From Wohlfahrtiimonas larvae (lineage in GTDB: Bacteria; Pseudomonadota; Gammaproteobacteria; Cardiobacteriales; Wohlfahrtiimonadaceae), in the NCBI RefSeq assembly GCF_002006755.1, contig NZ_MVDO01000243.1:1-35557 (forward strand): a stretch of 35,557 nt of DNA. The letters run 5' to 3'. The translations under genes and the position numbers were made by a program. The notes below the pieces were generated by a model that was given only the letters and a program-made list of their open reading frames with translations, did not search any database and was not told where the DNA came from. Shown here in pieces: positions 24,880 to 35,543 of the stretch (positions are counted from its first letter, which is position 1; the number at the start of each line of letters is the position of its first letter).

Positions 24880-26337
24880 TTAACTTCTCCAAAAACTTGG
24901 TGTGAGTAATACAAATATTGTAAAGATCTCTAAACGCCCTAACAACATTGTAAAACTTAAAACAGAGAGCCCCATATCACTGATGGAAGAATAATTATTC
25001 GCGATAGAACCTAATGCTGGCCCTGTAATATTCAAACACCCAGCAACAGCAGAAAAGGCATCTAAAGGACTTAACCCACATGCGATCATAACCAGTGTCA
25101 GTACTACTGTAGACAAACAATATAATACAATGAATGCCCATACACTCGCTAATATGGATAAAGGAATAACTTTCCCATCCACACGAACAGGTAACTCTGC
25201 ACGCGGATGAATTAAGTGCTTCACTTCACTATATGCCTGCTTGCACACCAAAATGATACGAATCATCTTCATACCACCTGTTGTTGACCCTGCACACGCC
25301 CCCATAAATGATAAAAAGATTAACAACAATGGTAAAAATGTGGGCCAATCACTGAATGGATTAATCAAAAAACCTGTTGTGGTGATCATTGCAATAACAG
25401 TAAAGAATGCATTGACAATAGCATCATACCAACCATTGAACACAGAAAAATAATGCAATGTTAAGGCTACAATGATAGAAGCGCCAACAGACACAAAAAA
25501 GAATGTTCTTAATTCAAAATTCTGAAAATAACGTTTAACACTTTTTTCTCTAAAAACTAAAAAATGTAGTGTAAAGTTAATCCCACCCATGAACATAAAA
25601 AAGATCGCAATCCAATTAATTACTTCGCTTTGGAAGTAACCAATACTATCATCATAGTTTGCAAAGCCTGCCGTTGCTACAGTGGAGAAACCATGCGTAA
25701 TTGCATCAAATAGATCCATCCCTGCAAAATAATAACTAGTGATACATGCTAACATTAATGAGATATAGACAAACCATAAGTTACGTGCTGTTTGTGCAAT
25801 TCTTGGTGTTAATTTTTCCTCTTTCATAGGGCCTGGTACTTCTGCCTTAAAGAGCGCCATTCCGCCCATGCCCAATAATGGCATAATGGCCACCGCCAAG
25901 ATGATGATCCCCATACCACCAAAGAAGTGTAATTGCGTGCGATACCATAAAATAGATTTCGGCAAAGTTTCTAGATGATTTAAGACTGTTGCACCCGTCG
26001 TAGTAAACCCTGAAGTTGCTTCAAAAAATGCATGAATAAATGAAATATCCAACTCTTTTGACATTGCAAGTGGCAAAGCACCAATTAAACTTAAAACACT
26101 CCAGAATAGTGCAACAATAATAAAACCATGCCGTGTTTTAAGTTCATAATCTACTTTTCTAAATGGAAACCACCACAGAGCCCCCAAAACTAACGTAATG
26201 AGAAAGGCACTGATAAAATATTGCGTTTGTCCATCTGAGTAAATCAATGAAATCCCAACAGGGATTAAAAAAGTAAAGCTAAAAGCCATCATCAACATTC
26301 CCATTATCTTGAAAATAATGGCAAGCTGCTTATCCAT
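24880..26337 (-). CDS. trkH: Trk system potassium uptake protein TrkH
   Basis: Inner-membrane pore subunit of the Trk K+ uptake system, which works with the cytoplasmic regulator TrkA. The product is 485 residues, against 483 in E. coli. Four pore-loop repeats carry the selectivity-filter glycines: TSGFTTTGATVL, STVATAGFANYDD, AMITTTGFL and LNITGPALGS. The C-terminus LEIFTIFVLLTPSFWR is characteristic. The ATG at 26337 is chosen (AGGA 9 bases upstream) over an in-frame TTG six codons earlier. It lies downstream of tRNA-Arg and glmM on the same strand, with a weak terminator between. trkA is not in view. Confidence 0.94.
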   Translation of the reverse strand: MDKQLAIIFKIMGMLMMAFSFTFLIPVGISLIYSDGQTQYFISAFLITLVLGALWWFPFRKVDYELKTRHGFIIVALFWSVLSLIGALPLAMSKELDISFIHAFFEATSGFTTTGATVLNHLETLPKSILWYRTQLHFFGGMGIIILAVAIMPLLGMGGMALFKAEVPGPMKEEKLTPRIAQTARNLWFVYISLMLACITSYYFAGMDLFDAITHGFSTVATAGFANYDDSIGYFQSEVINWIAIFFMFMGGINFTLHFLVFREKSVKRYFQNFELRTFFFVSVGASIIVALTLHYFSVFNGWYDAIVNAFFTVIAMITTTGFLINPFSDWPTFLPLLLIFLSFMGACAGSTTGGMKMIRIILVCKQAYSEVKHLIHPRAELPVRVDGKVIPLSILASVWAFIVLYCLSTVVLTLVMIACGLSPLDAFSAVAGCLNITGPALGSIANNYSSISDMGLSVLSFTMLLGRLEIFTIFVLLTPSFWRS

Positions 26338-26353
26338 GGACAGATTTCCTAAC

Positions 26354-26377
26354 AAAAAGAGAGCTATTTTACGCTCT
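26354..26377 (-). terminator. Weak rho-independent terminator between tRNA-Arg and trkH
   Basis: Read on the minus strand, AGAGC (26377-26373) and GCTCT (26364-26360) enclose an 8-base loop, followed by C and TTTTT. The stem is only 5 bp. It ends about 17 bases before the trkH ATG, so it may attenuate read-through into trkH. Confidence 0.45.
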
Positions 26378-26420
26378 TATTAATCAATTGTGTAGTTTAT
26401 CTAATAGATATGATGATATG

Positions 26421-26494
26421 TGCCCCGAACACGATTCGAACGTGTGACCTTTCCCTTAGGAGGGGAATGCTCTATCCTGCTGAGCTACCGAGGC
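26421..26494 (-). tRNA. tRNA-Arg (anticodon CCT)
   Basis: A complete 74-nt cloverleaf on the minus strand. The acceptor stem is GCCTCGG against TCGGGGC, the D arm is GCTC-GAGC, the anticodon arm is TTCCC-CTCCTAA-GGGAA with anticodon CCT (reads AGG), and the T arm is ACACG-TTCGAAT-CGTGT, with discriminator A. The CCA tail is not encoded: CAT follows the discriminator. It lies 9 bp after glmM, probably in the same transcript. Confidence 0.93.
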
Positions 26495-26503
26495 ATTATT
26501 CTA

Positions 26504-27811
26504 TTATTTCTGATTTTCGATCAATTTTGCAAGTGTTTCTGCATATTCTCGTGATGCTTTCACATCAAAACTTTCTACCATGACTCGAACTACCGGCTCA
26601 GTGCCTGAAGGGCGAATCAATACCCGACCTTTATCTCCTAGCTGTTGCTCAACAATTGCAATCGCATTTGTCACAGCATCTGTTTCCCAGCCATCACGAT
26701 CAGATATTTTAACATTGATTAAGGTCTGCGTAGATTTAGGAATATGCTGTAAAGCTTCCTGAATTGTCATATTTTTGGCTAAAATTGCTTGTAAAACTTG
26801 CAAGGCAGCAATGATACCATCACCCGTTGTATGCTTATCCATACAAATGATATGCCCTGAATTTTCACCGCCTAGAGTTAAACCATGATGTTTTAACTGT
26901 TCCAATACATAACGATCACCTACTTTTGCACGGATCAAATCAATGCCTTCTTGCTTTAAAGCATATTCAAAACCCAAGTTACTCATAATTGTTGCAACAA
27001 TTGCTTTTTCTTTACGGTGCGTTGCGATCAAATATAAAATTGCATCACCGTCATAAACAATGCCTTTAGAATCTACGATGACTAAGCGATCACCGTCACC
27101 ATCAAAGCCAATGCCACAATCTGCTTTTTCTTCTAACACTTTCTTCTGAAGTGCTGCAGGCTGTGTTGAGCCAACTTGATCATTAATATTAAAGCCATTA
27201 GGCTGATTGCCAATCACAACAACTTTTGCGCCCAACTCAGTGAATACATGCGGTGCAATGTGATAAGTTGCACCATTAGCGCAATCTAAAACTATTTTCA
27301 TACCGCGTAAATTCAAATCACGTGCGGAGCTCTTACAAAATTCAATATAACGCCCTGCGGCATCTGTAATACGACGCACACGGCCAAACTTATCAGGATC
27401 TACAGAAATCAATGGTTCATCTAGTTGTCGTTCAATTTCAAACTCAATACTATCATCCAATTTCTGTCCATCTTCACCAAAGAATTTTACGCCATTATCA
27501 AAATATGGATTATGTGAAGCTGAAACCATACAGCCTGCTGATGTATCTAAGGTTTTTGTTAAATATGCAATGGCTGGTGTTGGCATAGGGCCTGTTAAAG
27601 CAACATCTACGCCTGCATACGTTAAACCTGCTTCCAATGCTGATTCAAACATATAGCCAGAAATTCGTGTGTCCTTTCCAATTAACACTCGAGCACCTTC
27701 ACGCGCTAAAGTTTTTCCTGCAGCATAACCCAGTTTTAAAATAAACTCTGGTGTCATTGGAGTTTGTCCTGTTAAGCCACGAACTCCATCTGTACCAAAA
27801 TAACGACGCAT
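26504..27811 (-). CDS. glmM: Phosphoglucosamine mutase
   Basis: Interconverts glucosamine-6-phosphate and glucosamine-1-phosphate for UDP-GlcNAc, peptidoglycan and lipopolysaccharide synthesis. The product is 435 residues, close to E. coli GlmM (445). The N-terminal FGTDGVRG, the active-site phosphoserine loop MVSASHNPYFDNGVKFF (phosphorylated Ser99), the metal-binding DGDGDR and the C-terminal phosphate-binding RPSGTEPVVRVMVE are all intact. AAGGAG precedes the ATG. In E. coli glmM follows folP and ftsH. Here it is the first gene before tRNA-Arg and trkH, and is divergent from an NDUFA9-like gene. Confidence 0.96.
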   Translation of the reverse strand: MRRYFGTDGVRGLTGQTPMTPEFILKLGYAAGKTLAREGARVLIGKDTRISGYMFESALEAGLTYAGVDVALTGPMPTPAIAYLTKTLDTSAGCMVSASHNPYFDNGVKFFGEDGQKLDDSIEFEIERQLDEPLISVDPDKFGRVRRITDAAGRYIEFCKSSARDLNLRGMKIVLDCANGATYHIAPHVFTELGAKVVVIGNQPNGFNINDQVGSTQPAALQKKVLEEKADCGIGFDGDGDRLVIVDSKGIVYDGDAILYLIATHRKEKAIVATIMSNLGFEYALKQEGIDLIRAKVGDRYVLEQLKHHGLTLGGENSGHIICMDKHTTGDGIIAALQVLQAILAKNMTIQEALQHIPKSTQTLINVKISDRDGWETDAVTNAIAIVEQQLGDKGRVLIRPSGTEPVVRVMVESFDVKASREYAETLAKLIENQK

Positions 27812-27890
27812 GCAGACTCCTTATATTGTATTAGTTTTCTTAATGGCGCTGATTTTATACTGTTTTGCTAAAAATTGATATTCTGATCAT

Positions 27891-27920
27891 TTGTCAAAAT
27901 ATATAGAGATATCTATATAT
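27891..27920 (+). promoter_or_regulatory. Candidate promoter with overlapping inverted repeat, upstream of the NDUFA9-like gene
   Basis: TTGTCA (27891-27896), 17 bp, TATATA (27914-27919). The -10 lies in the right arm of an inverted repeat: ATATATAG (27899-27906) and CTATATAT (27913-27920), with a 6-bp spacer. The gene starts 72 bp further on. Confidence 0.45.
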
Positions 27921-27991
27921 GCAGTTTACGACCCTAATCCCATTAGTTAGAATGGATCGGTTATTCTTCCTACTTTTTAGAGGAGTTGTCT

Positions 27992-28945
27992 ATGTCAAAA
28001 ATCATCATTCTCGGTGGTAGCGGTTACGTAGGTAGCCATATTATCAGCCGTTTAGCAAGAGATAAAAACAATTCGATCATCGTATTCTCACGCAACAAAA
28101 ATCCACAGGTGGATACTAAACAATGTCAGTTTGTGAAGTTCAAAACTTATCCAAAAACTGATGCAGAAATGCTCTATCACATCCATGATGCTGACATTAT
28201 GATTAACTTAATGGGCACAATGGATGGTAATCGTAAGCGCGCAACCAAAGCTCATGTTGAATTAGTCAAACATTATGCTGAATTAGCAAAGCAGACAAAT
28301 ATCAAGCACTTTGTACACATGAGTGCATTAGGTGTTTCAGAAAAAGGTGGCAGTGTTTATTTTGATACTAAATGGCAAGGTGAAGTTACACTAAAAGAAA
28401 CATTAAAAGACAGCGACATTAAAGTATCAATTCTTCGCCCTTCATTCATGTTTGGTCATCGTGCGCCAAGCATTGATAATTTGGTACGCTTAATCAATAA
28501 GTGCCCAATATTTATGTTGCCAGGTGCATTCACAAAATTTCAACCTGTTTATATTGATGATGTGACACACGCTGTTGTAAACATCTTACAAACACAAGAA
28601 ACTCATGAACAAACTTATGATTTAGTTGGTCCAGAAGTTATGACATTTTTAGAGATGATTCGTGATGTTATGCGTTATTCTCAGCTATGTCGTAAGAAAG
28701 TTATCGCAATGCCAGGCTTTTTTGCATACATGTTAGCATTGACCACAGGATGGTTCCCAAAAGCACCATTTACAATGAATCAATATAACAGCTTGAAAGT
28801 CGACAGCATTTCAGATACAAATAATCTACCGCAATTAAATATTGAACCTCAATCATTCCAATCCGTCATGAGCTTTGAGTACAAATATGGTCTACAAGAT
28901 CGCTATGAAAATGACAGAATGACTGCAGGCAGAAATATTATTTAA
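27992..28945 (+). CDS. NAD(P)-binding epimerase-like protein, NDUFA9 type (atypical SDR)
   Basis: Protein of 317 residues with an N-terminal Rossmann fold: [16 protein letters not shown] carries the GxxGxxG motif. INLMGTM, then [27 protein letters not shown] (read as two segments around residues 106-132), [12 protein letters not shown] and FQPVYIDDV follow the pattern of atypical SDRs related to the complex I accessory subunit NDUFA9. The classical YxxxK is replaced by the FDTKWQGE-type arrangement. The ATG at 27992 is chosen because GAGGAG lies 6 bases upstream. An in-frame TTG two codons earlier sits in the ribosome site. The role is unknown, and in bacteria such proteins may bind quinone or nucleotide cofactors. 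It lies 10 bp before dut. Confidence 0.8.
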   Translation: MSKIIILGGSGYVGSHIISRLARDKNNSIIVFSRNKNPQVDTKQCQFVKFKTYPKTDAEMLYHIHDADIMINLMGTMDGNRKRATKAHVELVKHYAELAKQTNIKHFVHMSALGVSEKGGSVYFDTKWQGEVTLKETLKDSDIKVSILRPSFMFGHRAPSIDNLVRLINKCPIFMLPGAFTKFQPVYIDDVTHAVVNILQTQETHEQTYDLVGPEVMTFLEMIRDVMRYSQLCRKKVIAMPGFFAYMLALTTGWFPKAPFTMNQYNSLKVDSISDTNNLPQLNIEPQSFQSVMSFEYKYGLQDRYENDRMTAGRNII

Positions 28946-28955
28946 AGGATTTACA

Positions 28956-29411
28956 GTGTTATTAGTTGATTACAAGATTTTAGACAAACGTTTAGGCAAT
29001 GAGTTTCCACTGCCAAGTTATGCAACTGCAGGCTCTGCAGGTTTAGACTTGCGTGCGATGCTCGATGAACCTTTAACGTTACAACCAGGCGAAAGTGCTT
29101 TTGTAAAAACAGGTATGGCAATCTATATTAAAGACCCTGCATATGCTGCAATGGTATTACCTCGCTCTGGTTTAGGGACAAAACACGGGATTGTACTTGG
29201 TAATCTTGTGGGCTTAATTGATGCAGATTATCAAGGTGAATTAATGGTTTCAGCTTGGAATCGCAGCAATAAAGCTTTTACAATCGAAGTGGGTGAACGC
29301 TTAGCACAGATGATTATCGTGCCAGTGATCCAAGCGAATTTCCAAGAGGTAGAAGAATTTGAAGCATCGGAACGCGGCGCCGGTGGCTTTGGTCATACAG
29401 GCCGCAATTAA
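28956..29411 (+). CDS. dut: Deoxyuridine 5'-triphosphate nucleotidohydrolase
   Basis: Hydrolyses dUTP to dUMP, keeping uracil out of DNA and supplying thymidylate synthesis. The product is 151 residues, identical in length to E. coli Dut. The five dUTPase motifs are visible: [52 protein letters not shown] and the C-terminal P-loop-like [10 protein letters not shown]. The start codon is GTG at 28956, with AAAGGA upstream. It is 10 bp after the NDUFA9-like gene and 16 bp before leuB, so likely one transcript. Confidence 0.96.
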   Translation: MLLVDYKILDKRLGNEFPLPSYATAGSAGLDLRAMLDEPLTLQPGESAFVKTGMAIYIKDPAYAAMVLPRSGLGTKHGIVLGNLVGLIDADYQGELMVSAWNRSNKAFTIEVGERLAQMIIVPVIQANFQEVEEFEASERGAGGFGHTGRN

Positions 29412-29427
29412 ACAATAAGGATGAGGA

Positions 29428-30498
29428 ATGAAAGTATTAGTATTACCAGGTGATGGTATTGGTCCAGAAATCACAGAACAAGCAGTTCGTGTATTAAATG
29501 TTATGAATGACAAGTACAACCTTGGCATTGAAACAGAAACCGCACTCATTGGCGGTATTGCATACGATAAAACGGGCAAACCACTACCAGATGAAACCTT
29601 AACCAAAGCAATTGCAGCTGATGCTGTCTTACTTGGTGCAGTGGGTGATACTAAATACGATACATTACCTCGTGAAGTTCGCCCAGAACAAGGTTTATTG
29701 GCAATTCGTAAAGGTTTAAACTTATTTGCTAATCTACGCCCTGCCCATGTTTTCAAAGAATTGGCACATGCTTCTTCTTTAAAAGAAGAGTTAGTTTCTG
29801 GGTTAGATATTTTAATCGTGCGTGAATTAACAGGCGATATCTATTTCGGTCATCCTCGTGGGATCGAAATCCGCAATGGTGAAAAAGTTGGGTTCAATAC
29901 TATGTTGTATTCAGAATCTGAAATCCGTCGCATTGCACATGTTGCATTCAAAGCAGCGCAAGCACGCAATAAACAAGTTTGTTCTATCGATAAAATGAAT
30001 GTGTTGGAAACAACACAATTATGGCGCGATGTTGTAACAGAAGTTGCCAAAGAATATCCTGATGTAAAACTATCACACATGTTAGTAGACAATGCTGCAA
30101 TGCAGTTAGTTCGTCAACCAAAACAGTTTGATGTAATGCTAACAGGCAATATCTTTGGTGATATTTTATCTGATGAAGCAGCGATGTTAACAGGCTCTAT
30201 CGGCATGTTACCTTCCGCATCTTTAGATGAAAATAACAAAGGTTTATATGAGCCAAGCCATGGTTCAGCACCTGACATTGCAGGTCAAAACAAAGCCAAT
30301 CCTTTAGCAACCATTATGTCTGTCAGCATGATGTTTAAATACACATTCAATCGCCCTGACATTGCAAAAGAAATTGATGATGCCATTGAAACTGTCTTGA
30401 GCAAAGGCATTCGCACAGGTGATATTGCACAAGCAAACAGCACAGTAGTTGGTTGTAAAGAAATGGGTGATGCAGTGATTGCAGAGCTTCAAGCATAA
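29428..30498 (+). CDS. leuB: 3-isopropylmalate dehydrogenase
   Basis: NAD-dependent oxidative decarboxylation of 3-isopropylmalate in leucine synthesis. The product is 356 residues. [13 protein letters not shown] near the N-terminus, [10 protein letters not shown], the LeuB-specific [31 protein letters not shown] and [19 protein letters not shown] are present. GAGGA precedes the ATG. leuA, leuC and leuD are not in the window, but the leuB-asd adjacency found in pseudomonads (leuCD-leuB-asd) is partly kept, with asd next. Confidence 0.95.
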   Translation: MKVLVLPGDGIGPEITEQAVRVLNVMNDKYNLGIETETALIGGIAYDKTGKPLPDETLTKAIAADAVLLGAVGDTKYDTLPREVRPEQGLLAIRKGLNLFANLRPAHVFKELAHASSLKEELVSGLDILIVRELTGDIYFGHPRGIEIRNGEKVGFNTMLYSESEIRRIAHVAFKAAQARNKQVCSIDKMNVLETTQLWRDVVTEVAKEYPDVKLSHMLVDNAAMQLVRQPKQFDVMLTGNIFGDILSDEAAMLTGSIGMLPSASLDENNKGLYEPSHGSAPDIAGQNKANPLATIMSVSMMFKYTFNRPDIAKEIDDAIETVLSKGIRTGDIAQANSTVVGCKEMGDAVIAELQA

Positions 30499-30520
30499 TC
30501 AATTTAAACAAATATTGATC

Positions 30521-30544
30521 TGATCTTGCCTCAAGGCAGGATCA
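30521..30544 (+). other. Hairpin in the leuB-asd gap without a T tract
   Basis: TGATCTTGCC (30521-30530) and GGCAGGATCA (30535-30544) enclose TCAA, with one G-T pair. The sequence after it is TGGATTTGC, so it is not a standard terminator. It lies 27 bp before the asd start and could be a processing or attenuation structure. Confidence 0.5.
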
Positions 30545-30571
30545 TGGATTTGCATTATTAAGGATACAAAA

Positions 30572-31681
30572 ATGAAAAAGGTTGGTTTAGTTGGCTGGCG
30601 CGGAATGGTTGGCTCTGTGCTGATGGAAAGAATGGTTGAAGAAGGTGATTTTAAACACATTCATGCAACTTTCTTCTCAACATCCAATGCTGGTGGTACA
30701 GCTCCTAATATGGGCGGCGCACAAGAAAGCACATTAGAAGATGCTTACAACATTGAAGCATTGATGGCTCAAGACATTATTTTGACATGCCAAGGCGGTG
30801 ATTATACAAAAGCTGTTTATGAGAAATTACAGCTCGCAGGTTGGCAAGGTTATTGGATTGATGCAGCATCTACATTGAGAATGGAAGAAAATGCGATCAT
30901 CGTATTAGATCCAATCAATCGTAACAACATTGATCAAGGCTTAAATAATGGTATTAAAACATTCGTGGGTGGTAACTGTACAGTTAGCTTGATGTTAATG
31001 GCATTGGGTAGTTTATTCAAAGAAGGTTTGGTTGAATGGACAACATCTATGACTTATCAATCAGCTTCAGGTGCTGGCGCACAAAACATGCGTGAATTGC
31101 TCCAACAAATGCAATTCATCGGTAATGAAATGGCTGAAGATTTAATCTCACCTGCAAAAGCAATTTTAGAGATCGATCGTCGTGTTTCACATTTATTGAA
31201 GCAAGATCAATTCCCTAAAGATAACTTCACAGTACCTTTAGCAGGTAACTTAATTCCTTGGATTGATAGCGAATTAGCTGATGGTCAAAGCCGTGAAGAA
31301 TGGAAAGGCATGGTGGAAACTAATAAGATCTTAGCTTCTACGCATGATGTTCCTGTGGATGGCATTTGTGTTCGTGTTGGCGCAATGCGCTGCCATTCAC
31401 AAGCGTTGACATTAAAACTCACAAAAGACGTACCTTTAAATGATATTGAAACAATGATTCGTGAATCTAATGATTGGGTACGTGTGATTCCTAATCATCG
31501 TGAAGAAACAATGAAGTTATTAACACCTGCAGCTGTTTCTGGCACATTAGAAGTTCCTGTTGGCCGTTTACGTAAAATGAAAATGGGTAATGAATACTTA
31601 TCTGCTTTCACAGTTGGCGACCAATTACTTTGGGGTGCTGCTGAACCTGTGCGTAGAATGTTAATGATTTTGGTACACTAA
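30572..31681 (+). CDS. asd: Aspartate-semialdehyde dehydrogenase
   Basis: NADPH-dependent reduction of aspartyl phosphate, the branch-point step to lysine/diaminopimelate, threonine and methionine. The product is 369 residues, against 367 in E. coli. GWRGMVGS (8-15) is the nucleotide-binding loop. Active-site Cys136 lies in [10 protein letters not shown], equivalent to Cys135 of E. coli. [16 protein letters not shown] and the catalytic-region [16 protein letters not shown] follow. AAGGA precedes the ATG. A long terminator follows, closing the NDUFA9-like-dut-leuB-asd unit. Confidence 0.96.
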   Translation: MKKVGLVGWRGMVGSVLMERMVEEGDFKHIHATFFSTSNAGGTAPNMGGAQESTLEDAYNIEALMAQDIILTCQGGDYTKAVYEKLQLAGWQGYWIDAASTLRMEENAIIVLDPINRNNIDQGLNNGIKTFVGGNCTVSLMLMALGSLFKEGLVEWTTSMTYQSASGAGAQNMRELLQQMQFIGNEMAEDLISPAKAILEIDRRVSHLLKQDQFPKDNFTVPLAGNLIPWIDSELADGQSREEWKGMVETNKILASTHDVPVDGICVRVGAMRCHSQALTLKLTKDVPLNDIETMIRESNDWVRVIPNHREETMKLLTPAAVSGTLEVPVGRLRKMKMGNEYLSAFTVGDQLLWGAAEPVRRMLMILVH

Positions 31682-31703
31682 AGCTTACTTTAGACTAAAT
31701 ATT

Positions 31704-31740
31704 AAAATGCCTGTGAAGATTAAATTTCACAGGCATTTTT
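31704..31740 (+). terminator. Rho-independent terminator after asd
   Basis: A 14-bp perfect stem, AAAATGCCTGTGAA (31704-31717) against TTCACAGGCATTTT (31726-31739), with an 8-base loop and a T run that forms the end of the stem. Confidence 0.92.
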
Positions 31741-31829
31741 GATTAATCAAAGATATTAGCTCAAGATTTTCAGATCTTTGATAGAATAAGCCTTTTCATT
31801 TTGCAACTCACAATGATCAACCTACCGAA

Positions 31830-33386
31830 ATGAAGCTAACGCCTGAGCAAGATGCCATTCTTGCAATTGATGCTAATTTAAAAGTGAATGCCGTTGCCGG
31901 TTCCGGTAAAACGACAACGATCGTCGCATATGCAAAATCCCGCCCCAATGATGCAAAAATTCTATATTTAGCGTTTAACCAAACTGTTAAACAAGAAGCT
32001 ATTCTGCGATTTCAACAGGCAGGTTTATACAATGTCACTGTAGAAACAGCCCACTCTTTAGCATTTCGTTACATTGTTAGACGCGGTGGTTATCAACTTA
32101 AGAATAATGGCTATTCCATTCCCGAAACGGTCAATATTTTAGATCTGCAATCATCCATGCCGATTCAGCGTGCTTATTTATTCGCGCATCATATTGATAA
32201 ACTACTTCGATTCTATTGCAATAGCTCTGTCAAAAGTGCTGATGAATTAGATTATTTCAGCTTACTCAGCGATGATAAAGCCAAAGCTTTTGTGAAAATG
32301 AATTATTCGGAAATTGTGGATTATACGAGAACTTTCATTCGCAAAATGAACCAAGCAGAGATTGAAATTACCCATGATTTTTATCTCAAAAAATTCCAAT
32401 TGGTGCGCCCTAACCTACCTTACGATTATATTTTCTTTGATGAAGGACAAGACGCATCTTCCGTGATGCTCGATATTTTCTTAAAGCAATCTGCGAAAAA
32501 GATGATCGTGGGCGATCGCCACCAACAAATTTATAGTTGGCGTCATGCTGTGAATGCTTTGGAAGAAACGGACTTTACAACCTTTCCTTTAACAAAAAGC
32601 TTCCGTTTCCATTCGGATATTGCCCTTTTGGCTGAATCCATTTTGGAATGGAAAAGCTACTTGCACATTAAAGATAATTTAACCATTGAAGGCGTGGGCA
32701 CAACTGATAACAAGCATCAAAAAATTGTTTTAGGACGAACAAATTTAGGTTTACTCCGTGAAGCCATTCGCTATATTCATGATCCATCCTTAACAGGCTC
32801 TATCTATTTTGAAGGTAGTATTCATGCTTACACACATACGGAAGAAGGTACTTCTTTGTATGATGTGGTGAACTTGCATTTGGGTAAAATTGATAAAATT
32901 CATAGCCCAATGATTAAATCTTTCGAGAACTTAGAATCTTTGGAAGAATATGCAGAGGAAACCAACGATACACAACTTAAAATGCTCATAGAATTGGTGC
33001 GTTTATATGGCGCTAAAATCTTTGGTGTGATGAAAAAGTTAAAAGATCGCTTAGTAGCCAAAGAAGATAAAGAAACAGCTGATTTACTCTTTTCCACCGT
33101 GCATCGCAGCAAGGGTTTAGAGTACGATGAAGTTTATCTTGTAGAAGATTTCATCACCGAAGATGAAGTGAAACGTTTATCAAAAAATTCTGATGATTTG
33201 CAAAATCTTAAAATCATCGAAGAAATTAATTTATTATATGTTGCGATTACACGCGCAAAACACACCATTTACATTGCAGAAAATATGTTGCCGAAGGATT
33301 TTCCTCAATTGCCACACATTAAGATCATGAATCCGAAAGTGCGAGTGAATTATCTGCAAGAGTTTTACAATTTGGGAAGGAAATAA
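31830..33386 (+). CDS. UvrD/Rep-type superfamily 1 helicase, compact FBH1-like form
   Basis: ATP-dependent DNA helicase-like protein of 518 residues, clearly shorter than UvrD or Rep (about 670-720). Motifs in order are Q-motif-like LTPEQDAIL, Walker A AVAGSGKTTT (Lys27), motif II FDEGQD (204-208, with Gly replacing the usual Ala of DEAQD), motif III GDRHQQIYSWRHAVNAL, motif IV FRFHSDIA, motif V VHRSKGLEYDEVYL and motif VI LLYVAITRAKHT. The layout and motif III wording resemble FBH1-type helicases, which in eukaryotes limit recombination. The bacterial role is not established. The ATG at 31830 has a weak ribosome site. It is followed 3 bp later by an ArsC-family gene. Confidence 0.85.
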   Translation: MKLTPEQDAILAIDANLKVNAVAGSGKTTTIVAYAKSRPNDAKILYLAFNQTVKQEAILRFQQAGLYNVTVETAHSLAFRYIVRRGGYQLKNNGYSIPETVNILDLQSSMPIQRAYLFAHHIDKLLRFYCNSSVKSADELDYFSLLSDDKAKAFVKMNYSEIVDYTRTFIRKMNQAEIEITHDFYLKKFQLVRPNLPYDYIFFDEGQDASSVMLDIFLKQSAKKMIVGDRHQQIYSWRHAVNALEETDFTTFPLTKSFRFHSDIALLAESILEWKSYLHIKDNLTIEGVGTTDNKHQKIVLGRTNLGLLREAIRYIHDPSLTGSIYFEGSIHAYTHTEEGTSLYDVVNLHLGKIDKIHSPMIKSFENLESLEEYAEETNDTQLKMLIELVRLYGAKIFGVMKKLKDRLVAKEDKETADLLFSTVHRSKGLEYDEVYLVEDFITEDEVKRLSKNSDDLQNLKIIEEINLLYVAITRAKHTIYIAENMLPKDFPQLPHIKIMNPKVRVNYLQEFYNLGRK

Positions 33387-33389
33387 ATC

Positions 33390-33746
33390 ATGTGGACAAT
33401 TTATCACAATAGCAATTGCTCTAAATCCAATGCCGCTTTTGATCTCTTAAAAGATAAAGGCGTTGAATTTCAAATCATCAATTATATTGAGAATCCTCCT
33501 TCTATTGATAAATTACGCATTCTTTGCACGCAGTTAAATAACGATATTGAAGCCATGATCCGTAAAAAAGATGATGGCTTTTTAACGATCAGCGAACAAT
33601 GGAATGCTTGGACATTGGATCAAAAGCTAGAATTTTTATCTCAAAATTCACAATTAATGGAGCGCCCGATTGTAGTTAATGCACACAAACAAGCGAAAAT
33701 TGGCCGCCCTGATCACACTGTATTATTTGAACTATTTGAGGATTAA
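33390..33746 (+). CDS. arsC: ArsC-family arsenate reductase (glutaredoxin-dependent type)
   Basis: Thioredoxin-fold protein of 118 residues. Cys10 in HNSNCSKS is the catalytic cysteine. Arg58 (MIRKKDD), Arg92 (ERPIVV) and Arg106 (IGRPDHT) match the spacing of Cys12, Arg60, Arg94 and Arg107 of the R773 plasmid ArsC. In the family these residues bind and reduce arsenate to arsenite using glutathione and glutaredoxin. No arsR or arsB is adjacent, so a YfgD-like housekeeping role is also possible. AAGGA precedes the ATG. It follows the helicase gene by 3 bp and nearly touches the DUF423 gene. Confidence 0.85.
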   Translation: MWTIYHNSNCSKSNAAFDLLKDKGVEFQIINYIENPPSIDKLRILCTQLNNDIEAMIRKKDDGFLTISEQWNAWTLDQKLEFLSQNSQLMERPIVVNAHKQAKIGRPDHTVLFELFED

Positions 33747-33748
33747 TG

Positions 33749-35517
<1,769 letters not shown>

Positions 35518-35543
35518 TCCGCATTCCTATCAATACAAATATC

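Noticed and set aside
29301-29756. 151-codon antisense frame across dut and leuB
   Set aside because: It spans two well-supported genes on the other strand and its translation is not protein-like in pattern.
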